Part shown: positions 26,901 to 38,900 of the stretch, piece after piece | Layout of the letters: the number at the start of each line of letters is the position of its first letter | How positions within the stretch are numbered: position 1 is the stretch's first letter | Assembly (NCBI GenBank): GCA_037893245.1 | Contig: JBAIAA010000809.1 | Coordinates: 372,001 to 436,000 of the forward strand | Direction: 5' to 3' | Length of the DNA: 64,000 nucleotides | DNA from: Crossaster papposus | Taxonomy: Eukaryota; Echinodermata; Asteroidea; Velatida; Solasteridae | The notes under the pieces: generated by a model | The model's input: only the letters and a program-made list of their open reading frames with translations | Database searches by the model: none | What the model was told of the DNA's origin: nothing | Translations under genes and position numbers: made by a program

Positions 26901-29900
26901 TGTCACTAAGACATTCAATTCAACGGCCTAGTAGGTACCGGTACATGTAGAAAGAAAAAAAGGAACAGTTGCACGAAAAACCATACAGAGGTAGAATAGA
27001 AGAGTGACATTAATGTGCTGCAAATCATGGTTTATGTGCAGCTTTGCCCTTCTGTGATAGATGTTGCCATCCTTCGGGGCAAACCTTGAGTGCCTTTGAA
27101 TTGCCTTTCAAATTGTCATAATAGGAGTTCTTGGAACAAAAATGGCTTGGGGAGGGGAGTAGCTACATGAAGGAAGAGTGGTTTACAACTCAACTAACTT
27201 AAAGATAGGATACACCATTTGTGAATATCGAAAATATTTACTACCGAATTATTAAGAAATATCTTACACATTTGAAAGTAAATATTGATTCTAGGCATGC
27301 AGTAAAATGATTGCGCTAGATATTCTGTAATTATTCCGAAAAATATAATTTAATAAAGAAAAATTTGCGGTCGCCGTCCGGCCAAAAAACAAAGATAATA
27401 TAAGAATAACTGCTCGACGCCGGTTGAAAACAAGCGCTTTTTTCTTGTGCTTTTCTCGGCATCCATGATTGTAACAATATTTACTATAAATAAAATACAA
27501 CCCCCCAAATCTACCCATTCATAATAATTCAAGCAATTACCAATGGTGTTTTTCCTACCTTTAAAGGTCCCGATAGTGTACACCATTTGTGACCTGTCAT
27601 CACAAAATGAGCGTAAAGTCGCACGGAGTGATTTCCCAGTACGGCCAGTCAAAGTCAAAATTTGAAGGGGTGGTCGATTTTGAGATTATGGTTTTTTTTA
27701 AGACTAAATCCCCAACAATCAATTCCCAATTTTTCAGGACGATCAGATAAAAACAAAATTACTTTTTGAGACAATTTTGACTATGCCTTTCTATGCCTTT
27801 CACACAATTTCTCGCAAGAAATGTCCGTTTTCTCATAATCTCTGTATTAAAACTCTAGACTAAAAAATAAAAATAAAAACAATATTGAGTATCAAACCTC
27901 CAAGTGGTGTATACCATTGGAAAGCTCTGTTTCCACAGAATTTAGAAATACCCATACCTAAATTTTAGATTTTGCCGACTTTACGCTCATTTTGTGATGA
28001 CAGGTCACATTTGCAAACATGAAACTACATGTACTGAATTGTTAAGAAATACCTTACTTGACTGTAAGTTAATAGCAGTATCAAGCATCCTGTCAAATCA
28101 CGGCTCCTTGTGTGCTGTAATTTTCAATTTCAATTTCTAATGATTGCCAGCCAAAAAAACCTGCTATACGATTATATGTCTGTGAATGGTATGGGTGCAT
28201 TAGCAAATTCGTCTGGTTTCCTAAACCTCTAATTTCCTGACATCCATCAATTGCTTTTTTTCGTGTGAAAGAAGTCAAGGAGCCAGACAAGTTTCTACAT
28301 ACTTTAAACAGGTCAGCTTCACAAAATGTTATATAAAATATGAATCCCTTAACCCATCCATTATAAAAAATTACAGCAAAAATAATACTACCGGTACCTT
28401 TAGGCACAAATTGTAATCCAACTCCCCTCTTCCCCCTTTCCTTCAACAACATTTCATGTTCCAATTATACCCTTTGGTAGCCATATTGTTTACAATCAGC
28501 AGACCACATGATTCCTGCAGCCTGCTGGAGACTTAACTTGTCAGTGCACTGTGCCATAAATCCCGATTAAGCTTTCAATTTCTGGCCCCGGAGAGCTGTG
28601 CACACAAGGTTGCGCTAACGTGATTGAACATTTGTTTGTGGAGATTCCTGAGATGTTTCCTCTGTGGCTTTATTTAGACTTAATTACATTTTATCTTCGT
28701 TCTTTAGCAGTTGACAGACTTCCACTTCGCCAAATTAATTTGGTTGTCCGTCTTTTTTTGTCTTGCCTGAACTTTCAAATGAAGACTATATGCAATCACT
28801 TTCTGTACGTAGTCTGTTTGTAGTCTGTGTGTCCATATCCTTACGTACGTTGGTGCATAGTCCGTCCGTCCGTCCGTCCGTCCGTCCATAGTCCGTCCGT
28901 CCATAGTCCGTCCGTCCGTTGTCCGTCCGTCCATGCATAGTCCTGTCTGTAGTCCATTCATTTGTAGTCCATCTGTATGTACATTGTACATGTACAGTGT
29001 ATGTGTCATTTTGGTTAAAAGTTTTGAATTAGTCTGAATTATGTCTTATATGCAAAGTCCAATTACAATCAAACTTGGGTCATGCATGCATTATTGTAAG
29101 CTTCTTATCTATGGTAATGTTAAATGTCAAGTACTAAGGTCATTTGAGGTCAAGTTGTCAAAAAGGTTTATTGCAGACGTGGGCAAGACTGGTTCAAGTT
29201 TTGTTCAAGTTATCATTGAAAACTCAGTGTTACCAATGTCGCTGACAAGCCCTTGTGTCAATGAATTGAACTTGCTCCCATGCTTTCCTAATTATGGTCC
29301 CATCAGCTTTTTCTTCGTTGGCTGTGAAGGCCGTGGATTTTGCTCTGAATGGGGCAAATTGAATTTATTTGAAATCAAGGTCACCTACATCAGTAACAAA
29401 TCTCATTTTCTTTGGAGATGATTCTAAAGGGCACTTAGGCGATGACAGGGAGTGGTACATGTATGTCGGTTTCTAATACATCTAAGGGTTGTGTGCAATA
29501 CACATTTTTTTAAAGTAGCCCGCAAATACACCGTTGTTAATTGCTCGACCTATCATGAATGGGTGGATTTGAGAGGTTGTATTTCAGAGTAAATATCGTT
29601 TAACTGACCTGTTCGAAGTTTTACAATCATGGATGCCGAGGAAAGCAAGAAAAACGATGTTCGTTTTCAACCGGCGTCGGGCAGTAGTTGTTGTTCTTGT
29701 TTTTTTTTATAACATTATTTTTTGGGGAACAATTACAGGATATCTAGCGCAATCATTCTGCTGGATGCCTACAATCATTATTTACTTTCAAATAAGTGAG
29801 AAATTTCTTAATAATTTGGTAGTAAAAAATTTCAATATCTGCAATGGTGTATCCTATATACCTTTAACCAGTTCGCGCCGGGATTATTTTAACATCGCCG

Positions 29901-32900
29901 AGCCGACGGGCGGGATTATTTTTAACGAAACTCGATCCGAAGCGTGTTCAGGCTGATAGTGCCGGGAAGCACACCCACGCATTTCCGGCCTTGCGCGCTG
30001 CTGACATACATTTCCGAACTTGAACTTGGCGTGTTTATGCGTCATCCGTTTTGAATTTGGGGGAATTTTTGCGTTTATATACGTCATCCGGCGCGAACTG
30101 GTTAAACAACAAGGGTGATAATCTATCGGTATATATTCTTTAAAAATAATAAGGGAATAAATATGCGGTAGGGCGATTTTAAACATATATGTTTAAAACT
30201 GTTGTTTAGGCCCATGATCTGGTTTTATACGTACGTATAATACTGACCAACCACTTTTTTATTTCCATTCATAAATATCTTTTTGGTCTAAAAGTCAAAA
30301 CAATTTTGTTGAGCAATTTCACTTCTTGTTTTTCAAAACACCCCTCCAGCTAAATAATGGAACATCTAGCTCGAGAATAAGACGTGTCATGTCATGCAGC
30401 TTTGGCGAATGTGTTGTTAATTTTGGACCTTAAATACTGACTCACTGGAAAGTATTGCGCATGCATAAGAAACATTCAACCAATAAAATGGTAATTGGCA
30501 CTGGATGTCAAAGGAGTCAAAAATTGTATGCGACACTGAAAAAGTGTTTAAAACTGGCCAGTCATGTCTTTATCGTCCGTTTAAAACCAGCCATGTGACG
30601 GGCTCTTGACCAATAGGAATGGGTAAACTGTCTGAGGTATTTATGAATGAAAAGTAAAGACATTTAATTTGTGTTTCAACATGGTAAACAATTTTTCCTT
30701 TGCTCATACTTTGTATACGTGTCTTATTTTCCAGTTATGTTCAGACTTTACGACACTGATGACAACGGAATTCTTGACAGTAGTGTAAGTACTAAGTAGT
30801 GGCCATTGTGATTTCCTGAAAACTGCATGCCAAGGAAATGTTGTAAAACTGAAAAAGTTTGGTTTTTCGATCAAGTATTTATTAGTCAAAATATTTGTAT
30901 ACAAAAATGCTAAAAATTCTGCAAACTGCTTTCTGACTGGATTGACCAGAAATATACAAATCAACAGGATTTTACGGCCTAACAATCTCAACGAGATCTT
31001 CAGATTCCCAAATGGTCATTTACAATGTACCTCTTAAGAAGATCTTAGGAAGATCGCAATGTCAGCCATCTGAATTTATTTATTAGACTATTGTATTATT
31101 TCTGAGCTCATTTGTAATAATTAATAAATTAATGAATTAGCTAAGCAATTATTTTCTACTTTGACAACAATAATAAAGTGGGTTTTTTTCAAAAGCTAAA
31201 TTTGCTTCGGGTTTGGCTTTACCTCCGACTTCTGAATTACTGAGAAACAAATATAAATAGAAGCAAATGGAGATATTTAAACTTTTACGTTCATATCAAC
31301 TGATTGAATGTTTCTAAACAGGCACCAAAATGTTGTTGAAGCTTAAAGGGTGTGCATTTACGGGTAGTTTGGGAACCGGGTACCCGTTAAAGAAACCCTA
31401 CACCAACATTTAACCAGTTGGCACCGGATGACTTATATAAACGCAAAGTTTTTTCCAGATTCAAAAGAGATGACGCATAAACACAACAGAAGCAAGGCCG
31501 GAAATGTCTGCCAGCAGCGAGCAATGCGTGGGTGTGCTTCTTGGCACTATCGGCCTGAACCCGTTTCGGATCGAGTTTCATTAACAATAATCCCGCCCCT
31601 TGGCTCGGTGATGTTAAAATAATCCCGGCGCGAACTGGTTAAATCTCGAAAGTTAAATTCAGCTTGTTTTTAAAAAATCCGCACTATAATACTGCCACAT
31701 CAGTGAGCTTATATACAGCAAGATAGAATTGTTTACAGTGAGCTTTACTTTGAGGTGTAAACTGTAGATTCACGAGTTTCATCAATTTGAAATATATTTT
31801 GTTTTCTTATGTAGCCTGGTTTAATTTTCAAAATTCCCAACAAATGATATTTAAAACTTTCGCTTTCATCGTCTGAAAAGTTAATATGCAGTTTGTAAAA
31901 TTGACTACGGGTACTCGATTCCATGATCTGGAATCGGTTCCTGACATCAACGGTCGGGTACTCGAGTACCCGGTTCCAATGCACAGCCCTTGCTGGAGTT
32001 CCCGCAGTTGGCCTTAAGCCGAAGATGAAGCCAGGGATTCGAAATGGCCCCTTAGCGATGATTAAACTAGTCTAGACCTTCAGCATTTAAGTTCATCTTG
32101 TACATGTCCATGTACTCACTCTTTTGCATTTACAGGAACTAGACTGTATAGTCAACCAGATGATGCATGTTGCAGAATACCTCGGCTGGGATGTCACAGA
32201 ATTAAGACCAGTAAGATTGAATTCGATTTTTGCAAAATTCTTTTCTTTTAGGGTACAGTAAAACCCTTTTTTTTTTTTGCATGTTCAAAACATTTTCAGT
32301 ATTTGTTTTTGTGGGTGAGGTGTTATAATATGGACTACTTTATTAACACGCCTGGTCTTTTGTAAGGTCACCTGCCCATATTCCTCTCTTTCTCTCCCTC
32401 TAAGATTCTTCAAGACATGATGATTGAGATCGACTACGACTCTGATGGCACCGTGTCTCTAGAGGAATGGATTCGTGGAGGCATGACCACAATACCTCTG
32501 CTTGTTCTCTTGGGTTTAGACACGGTAAGATTCTATCTACAACTTTTGTTTTGCTGATCCCAGAGGGCCAGCCTAGTGTCTTCTTTGCATCGGACTGAGT
32601 AGGCGACTGACTGACTATATGTGAGCAGAGGCCAATTTTATAGAGCTGCTTAAGCACCAAAAATTGCTTAAGCACCAAAAAAAAATCGCTTAAAGGTAGT
32701 ATACACCATTGGTCATTGCTTGAATTATCATAAATGAGTAGATTTGGGGGGTTGTATTTTATAGTAAATATCGTTTAACTGAGCTGTCCGAAGTTTTACA
32801 ATCATGGATGCCGAGAAAAGCACGAAAAACAGCGGTTTGTTTTAACCGGCGTCGAGCAGTTATTCTTATGTTATCTTTGTTTTTTCGCGATCGCCGTCCG

Positions 32901-35900
32901 GCGATCGCAAATATTTCATTATAAAAATATATTTTTCGGAATAATTACAGGATATCTAGCGCAATCATTTTGCTGGATGCCTAGAATCAACATTTACTTT
33001 CAAACGAGTAAGATTTTTCTTAATAATTCGGTAGTAAATATTTTATATATATATCTGCAAATGGTGTATCCTACCTTTAAGCACAATACTTGCTTAGTAT
33101 AAGCTTACTATATAGCCACAACTTCATGTGACGTATGTTGTTTGTGACTGTCTTTAGCTGTTGTTAACTTAGCATACCAATCACATGTAATTTTGGCTCC
33201 ATAAGTGATTTTTGTGTGTGCTTAAGCAGCTCTGTGAAAGTAACGAGGAATGAAAAATGACAGATGAAATGCTTTAGTCGTGGATCATTAACAACGTGAT
33301 GACTTACAATTCATTTGCGATAACTTAATTTCTTGCATTTTGTTGTTTAGAGTTGAGGTACATGTATTTATTATTTTTACCTGTAGACAGTTTATGTATA
33401 ATAGACTGCCCATCCGATTTGTGAAAACTCTGTTGTTCTGGATTTTCTACTCTGTTACATCTGCTGTCTTAGAATGTGAAAGACGACGGGAACCACGTGT
33501 GGCGGTTGAAGCATTTCAACAAGCCGGCCTACTGCAACCTCTGCCTCAATATGTTAGTGGGCCTCGGCAAGCAAGGCCTGACCTGCACATGTGAGTGAAT
33601 GACAGACTATCCAGCCTCAGTATAATTAATAATTCAATTCGATAGAACATTTATTTCCAATTCCTTCAACAGTGATGAATGCACAAGAATAGTACAAAAA
33701 ATATAAACACTAATATGTAATGCTAAAGGAATGACAACAAATTGAAGAAAAAAATATTAAATTTATTAAATTTAATTAAATAAATAAGTAAATAAATTAT
33801 AAAACAATTGTTTAAAGGGATCGTATACGTTTGGTAATTGGAACCCACTGTTTGTTTCAATCCTATATAGTTATAGATATAGACCATAAAAACTAACCTG
33901 TAAAAATTTCAAAAGGTGGTAGCGATTTTGAGATATTGCCAAAAATCTGGAGCGGTTATGTCCGCGCAGGAAGACTAATCTGCATTGGAATACACACTAC
34001 TTCAAAGTGAAAAGTTTATAAAAATGCATTATACTATCCAAAGCTGCTGTACTTCTTACCAAGTACTTCTTACCAAACGTATACGATCCCTTTAATATGA
34101 ACAAGATGAAGGTATGGAAGCACTTTCAAGAAGCCAGGGCTTGTATAGAAATGCCTTTTATGTAAGAATATTGATTGACAATTATTTTAAACGTGTACAC
34201 ATGTACAACAAATTAAACACAAGACAGGATGACTAGGACAAGACCAAAACACCACAGACAGATATACTAGGACAAACAAAACACTGAATAGATTTCGAGA
34301 AAAAAAGGAGAAAGCAAGTAGCACTGACAAGTCGACATAGACTGTTGCAGAATGAAACCAACAAATAAGAGTAAAGTAAAGAAAGAAGCTACCGTAGGCC
34401 ACGTATTGAGAGATGAAAACCCATTTATACAATCGTTTTTTAATCGACCCACGGACGCTGGAGTGTACATTTCGCAGCTATCACCAAAAAGTAACCAACC
34501 AAAATTCTGTTGAAAAGATTATTTGTTGTAAAGATATTAATGATTCTAAACTCCCTGTGAATTTATTATTTCTGGCATTTCTAAAAATTATAAAAAAGAG
34601 ACGCATATTTCTAAAAAGAGACGCATATTTTGAACATTTCCATCAGTGATTGGTTTGTTGTATGCGAGTAGTGCGCACAAACGTTTGAATGACACATATG
34701 CGTGCTTGATGTCTAGTATTGGTCAGTTCAGTATATGACGCTCGGGGAGCTAAAATCGGCTGAGAACGTGCCCAAACGCCGACTGTGGTCACAATTCAAA
34801 TTGTGACTCGACAAATTTTAAATTGAAATTGGAATCTTAAAATATTTGTTTTCCAAAATATACAGCTTCATATCTACATGGCAAAACATCATCAGGATAG
34901 TTGTCAAGTATTTTTGCTGCTTCAAACAATGTGTGGGTGTGGGGTCAAAATATTAAAAATTTGAACAAAGAAATTGACCAGCAACCTCTGGATAACTCTA
35001 CCAGTGCTCTACCAACTGAGCTATCTCGCCCTATGTCGGCGATTGTCTCTTTGCCAGTACAAGTTGCCTCGACAAATGTCTAGCAAATGTTGTGCTCCCC
35101 AGCTGGGGCCAATTTCATAAAACATGTAAGCACAACATTTTGCTTAGCACAAAAATAGTTTTGCTCAGTAAAAACAGGTTAACAGCCAAAACACCACATG
35201 CTTTTCATGCTAAGCAAAAAAACAGCTGAATATCAGTCACAAACAATAAACATCATCTGAAAATTTGATTTGTAACCCTGTTTTCCCCCTTAGGAAGCAT
35301 TTTCATACTAAGAAAATTGTTTTGCTTACATGTTTTATGAAATTGGCGCCAGATTTGTTTTGCTCAGCGGAGACATTGACTAACTACCGGTATTGTTTTT
35401 GTTCCCACAGTTTGTAGATACACTGTGCATGAGCGCTGTGTACAAAGAGCTCCTGCTAGCTGCATTAGTACCTATGTCAAGTCCAAACGTACGTCAAATG
35501 TAAGTATCAAATCTCTAGCACAAGTTGTTTCTTCAAAATTGATCTCAAACTATCCATCTGAGGCAGCTTCTAATTTGTATTCGGCTATGGTTTCCAATCA
35601 CATATTGTAATGGAAACAGCAGTTCCACTTATCATGAACGACTGTGTTAGTGCTAGCCACAACCAAGTTATTTGGATGCAGCCTACCGTACGTTTCTAAA
35701 TAGATGTATGAACAAAATTCCAGGTTTATCCATTCTCGAATTACTGTACTCAAAAGTGTATTTTTTTGTCAAGAATGAAAATAGAGAGGCTGCAAGCTTC
35801 ATTTTTCCCAACAGTGCATCATTCTAGAATGTAACATCATAGTTTAAAAAAAAAATTAGATTTAATCTTAATCTTCGAAACTAATTTTCTCCCAATACTT

Positions 35901-38900
35901 GTTGATAAATATTTGTTATTTCCCACGGCATGTGCAATACTGCCAATGAGTTCGTCTTTCATAGTCCTAAATTCATAGTTGTGCACCACAACACGATACA
36001 TGCGCAGTACGCGCCACACGCGCAGTCCGCGCCACACGCATGTTAACCTCTGTATAAGGAGTCAAACTTGTTTTTGACTTTTTGACTGAAAGGTATTTAT
36101 AAATGGGAATAAAATGCTTGGCTGATATTAACCAGTTCGCGCCGGAGGACGTATATATACACGTATAAACACGTCACGAGCAAGGCCAGAAATGTCTGTC
36201 AGCAGTGAGCAAGGCCGGAAATGCTTCTCGGTACTATCGGCCTGAACCCGCCTCGCATCGAGTTTTGTTAAAAATAATCCCGCGCCTCGGCTCGGTTATC
36301 TTAATAATAATCCCGGCGCGAACTGGTTAAACAAGTATGTTTAAAACCATTGGACACAAATAGTGACCTTCGTCTTCAGCTCGGGCGTAATCACGTCTCA
36401 CACTTGTTTGAAACTAGCCAGCACATGTTTATTCCCTTATTTAGACATTAATTTCATGCAGTTTATTTTCATTTATTTTTTAATCTGCTTCAGTGCATTG
36501 CAGTGAGTAGTCAAATGATTAAAATTTCAATTCACCTTCTAAACCTCTTTCTCCATCCTCTTTGTGCGTTATCTTTTACTCCTGACTTGCAAATATTACT
36601 CTTTTTTTCTTTCTTTATTCAACTCATCTTTTCTTTTTACTCGGAGACTCATTGCAGCAGTCATAAAAATTGACGGGACCGTAAATAAGATATACAAGTA
36701 CATGCTGCCCTGCGACCTGTTATTCGATCTGTTATTCGATCAATTACAATACTGCGCGTCATTTTGTGACATAGAATCTAAACTGTGAAATCCCCAAATT
36801 CGAATATTGGCAGATAAGGAAAAGTTGGCTGCAATTTCTCAGCCCTACTAAGCAACAAAATATTGCTGACAAATAAACTAAACAATATGGGAACCAGTGA
36901 TATACATCATGTGGTACTTAGAATGGTACCCTGTTGTTTTCTCGTGATGTTTTTTTCTGCTAACATATGTGACCCAGCACGAGTAAATGAGACACTTTGA
37001 GGCAAAAATGAAAATTGAGATTTTGATTTCATCATTTAAAGCTAAACAAGCTTTATATGATGAAATCAAAATCTCAATTTTCATTTTTGCCTCAAAGTGT
37101 CTCATTTACTCGTGCTGGGTCACATATTGTTCGGCATCAATGTAAAATTGAATTTTAAAACGGTTCAACATTTTAGCTCTAATCTCTCTAGTATTTAATT
37201 TAAAATATATTTATTTGAAAATAAACAGTTTTTGTTCAAAGACTCTTTTTAAGAGAGCACGAAGAAGAAAAGATGTAGTTCTGATGTGAAAGACAATCTA
37301 AGCTAACTCATCCTAGGATTTTTAAAAGATCAAAATCTGGTAGGGACCAGGTGGGATTTGAACCCTTAACACAAGATATGAAGGAGGCTTCACTTTGTCA
37401 AATTACTAGTTTTTTTCCCCTGATGCTCTAAAGCATATATTGAAGTAAAATTGTACCCCTTATGGCAGCATGTATTTGTTGACTTTGGAAATTGGCCGTG
37501 TTAAATACAACCAAAATCATTAAAAAAATTAAACAGTCCCTTAGTTGCTGCAAGTAGACTTGGACATTTTGATAATTTGTTTCATAGCATACTAACATTG
37601 CCATCCTTCTTATCAAACTTACTGACTGCAACTGCACGACAACAATGCCTTTCCAAACGGGATGCTGAGGTTTGGGGGGATGTTCCGGTAGGTTTTTCCT
37701 TCAGATCATTTCTTTTTCTTATGTTTGTTTGGGTTTTTCCCCTCCCTTTACCCTTATTACCCTTGCTGTTTTCAACTTGAAAAGTGAATTTGTGCAAATT
37801 GCTTTTTTCTGGCTATATAAAGTTAACCCTACCCCTCAAGGCCCTCTGGTTAGGAACCATGCAACCATTCCCCAATCCTACAAAATCTTCCAATTGTCAT
37901 CCTGTAAAAAGTTGATCCAGCCTCAATCCTTAAAAAACCGTTCATGTTTGTGCCCATTGTTTCAATTCTCAACCAATAATTGCTATGGGTTGAGTCAATG
38001 CCGATGACATTTAGATGCAGTGCGGATAATATTGAGCATAAGGCAGGGATCAATTATGCATGGCTGTACATAAGCAATGCTGGGTACAACCTTCGAGCTC
38101 TACCCAATGTATCTTCCAAAATCAATCATTAATGCGATTTGCATCTTTAAACCTTCATCTTGAAAAAGGAATCATTCCTCCAAGTCTAAATTCTTCATGT
38201 AAAAACTTGCACTTGATGTAATAAATCAACAACCAAAAATAGTTTATTTTTTCAATCTTGGCAACTTTTTTTCCCAAGAGCACATTTCTACTACTGAACA
38301 CCGCACTGAATTTTTTCTTTCAAATGTGGGTTTTTCCTGACAATGACTTTCAGGAATTTGAGCTATTTTTTGCTAGAAGTGACTGTGTTTTCAGTTTCTT
38401 TTGTCATGTGTGTGTGGTACGTTTAAGAATTTTACGGTACTTTAACCATCAGTTTGAAAGTAAGTAAAAAAATACTTGTGTTCTAAGAAGTGAGAAAAGT
38501 TTTTGTTTGTACCAGTTCAGTTTGATTAATTTGTATACATTGAATCATGGCTAACATGAATGTCGTGACAAGGCAAACGCTTGCATGCTGTTGTTTGGCA
38601 CATTGGCAGATTTATGCGATAGTTGGTTTGGGCATATTTTCACATGGTTTATGGCATGCTTGTAATTCTGAACTAACACACACCATTTCTGCCAATTAGT
38701 GTCAGTACATGTATGTGATGTAAACCTAAATCTGTCCACCACCTCAAATTCTTAGGAACGTTATGTGGTATTTTTGTTTTTGAAAGGTTTTCATTTAAAT
38801 GTCTGCATGTTGCGATATTATTATTTTTTTGTAGTAGATTTCAGCACCAGAGCAGTGTTTCTTGATAACTGCTTCCAGTTACTCCATTGTCAGACTTAAA

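Larger units (their letters stand above)
23509..30734 (+). other. Intron 3 of the DGK gene (7.2 kb)
   Basis: Holds two SINEs, family 1, 2 and 3 MITEs and a TCCG microsatellite. Nothing recognisable in 23,900-24,890, 25,130-26,190, 28,410-28,850, 29,020-29,500 and 30,110-30,720. Confidence 0.85.
30785..32135 (+). other. Intron 4 of the DGK gene
   Basis: Contains the hAT-like element at 31,347-31,990 with a nested family 2 MITE. Nothing recognised in 30,800-31,340. Confidence 0.9.
32525..33472 (+). other. Intron 6 of the DGK gene
   Basis: Mostly occupied by a family 7 element split by a family 1 MITE (32,628-33,239). The rest shows nothing. Confidence 0.9.
33591..35410 (+). other. Intron 7 of the DGK gene
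   Basis: Contains a TTAA MITE (33,812-34,095), a tRNA-like SINE fragment and a family 7 copy. 34,100-34,960 shows nothing beyond a short AAAAAGAGACGCATATTT tandem duplication near 34,590-34,630. Confidence 0.9.

Noticed and set aside
34960..35040. Functional tRNA gene
   Set aside because: A-box is good but there is no complete B box or acceptor stem; same reasoning for 23,541, 25,118, 54,265 and 61,100.
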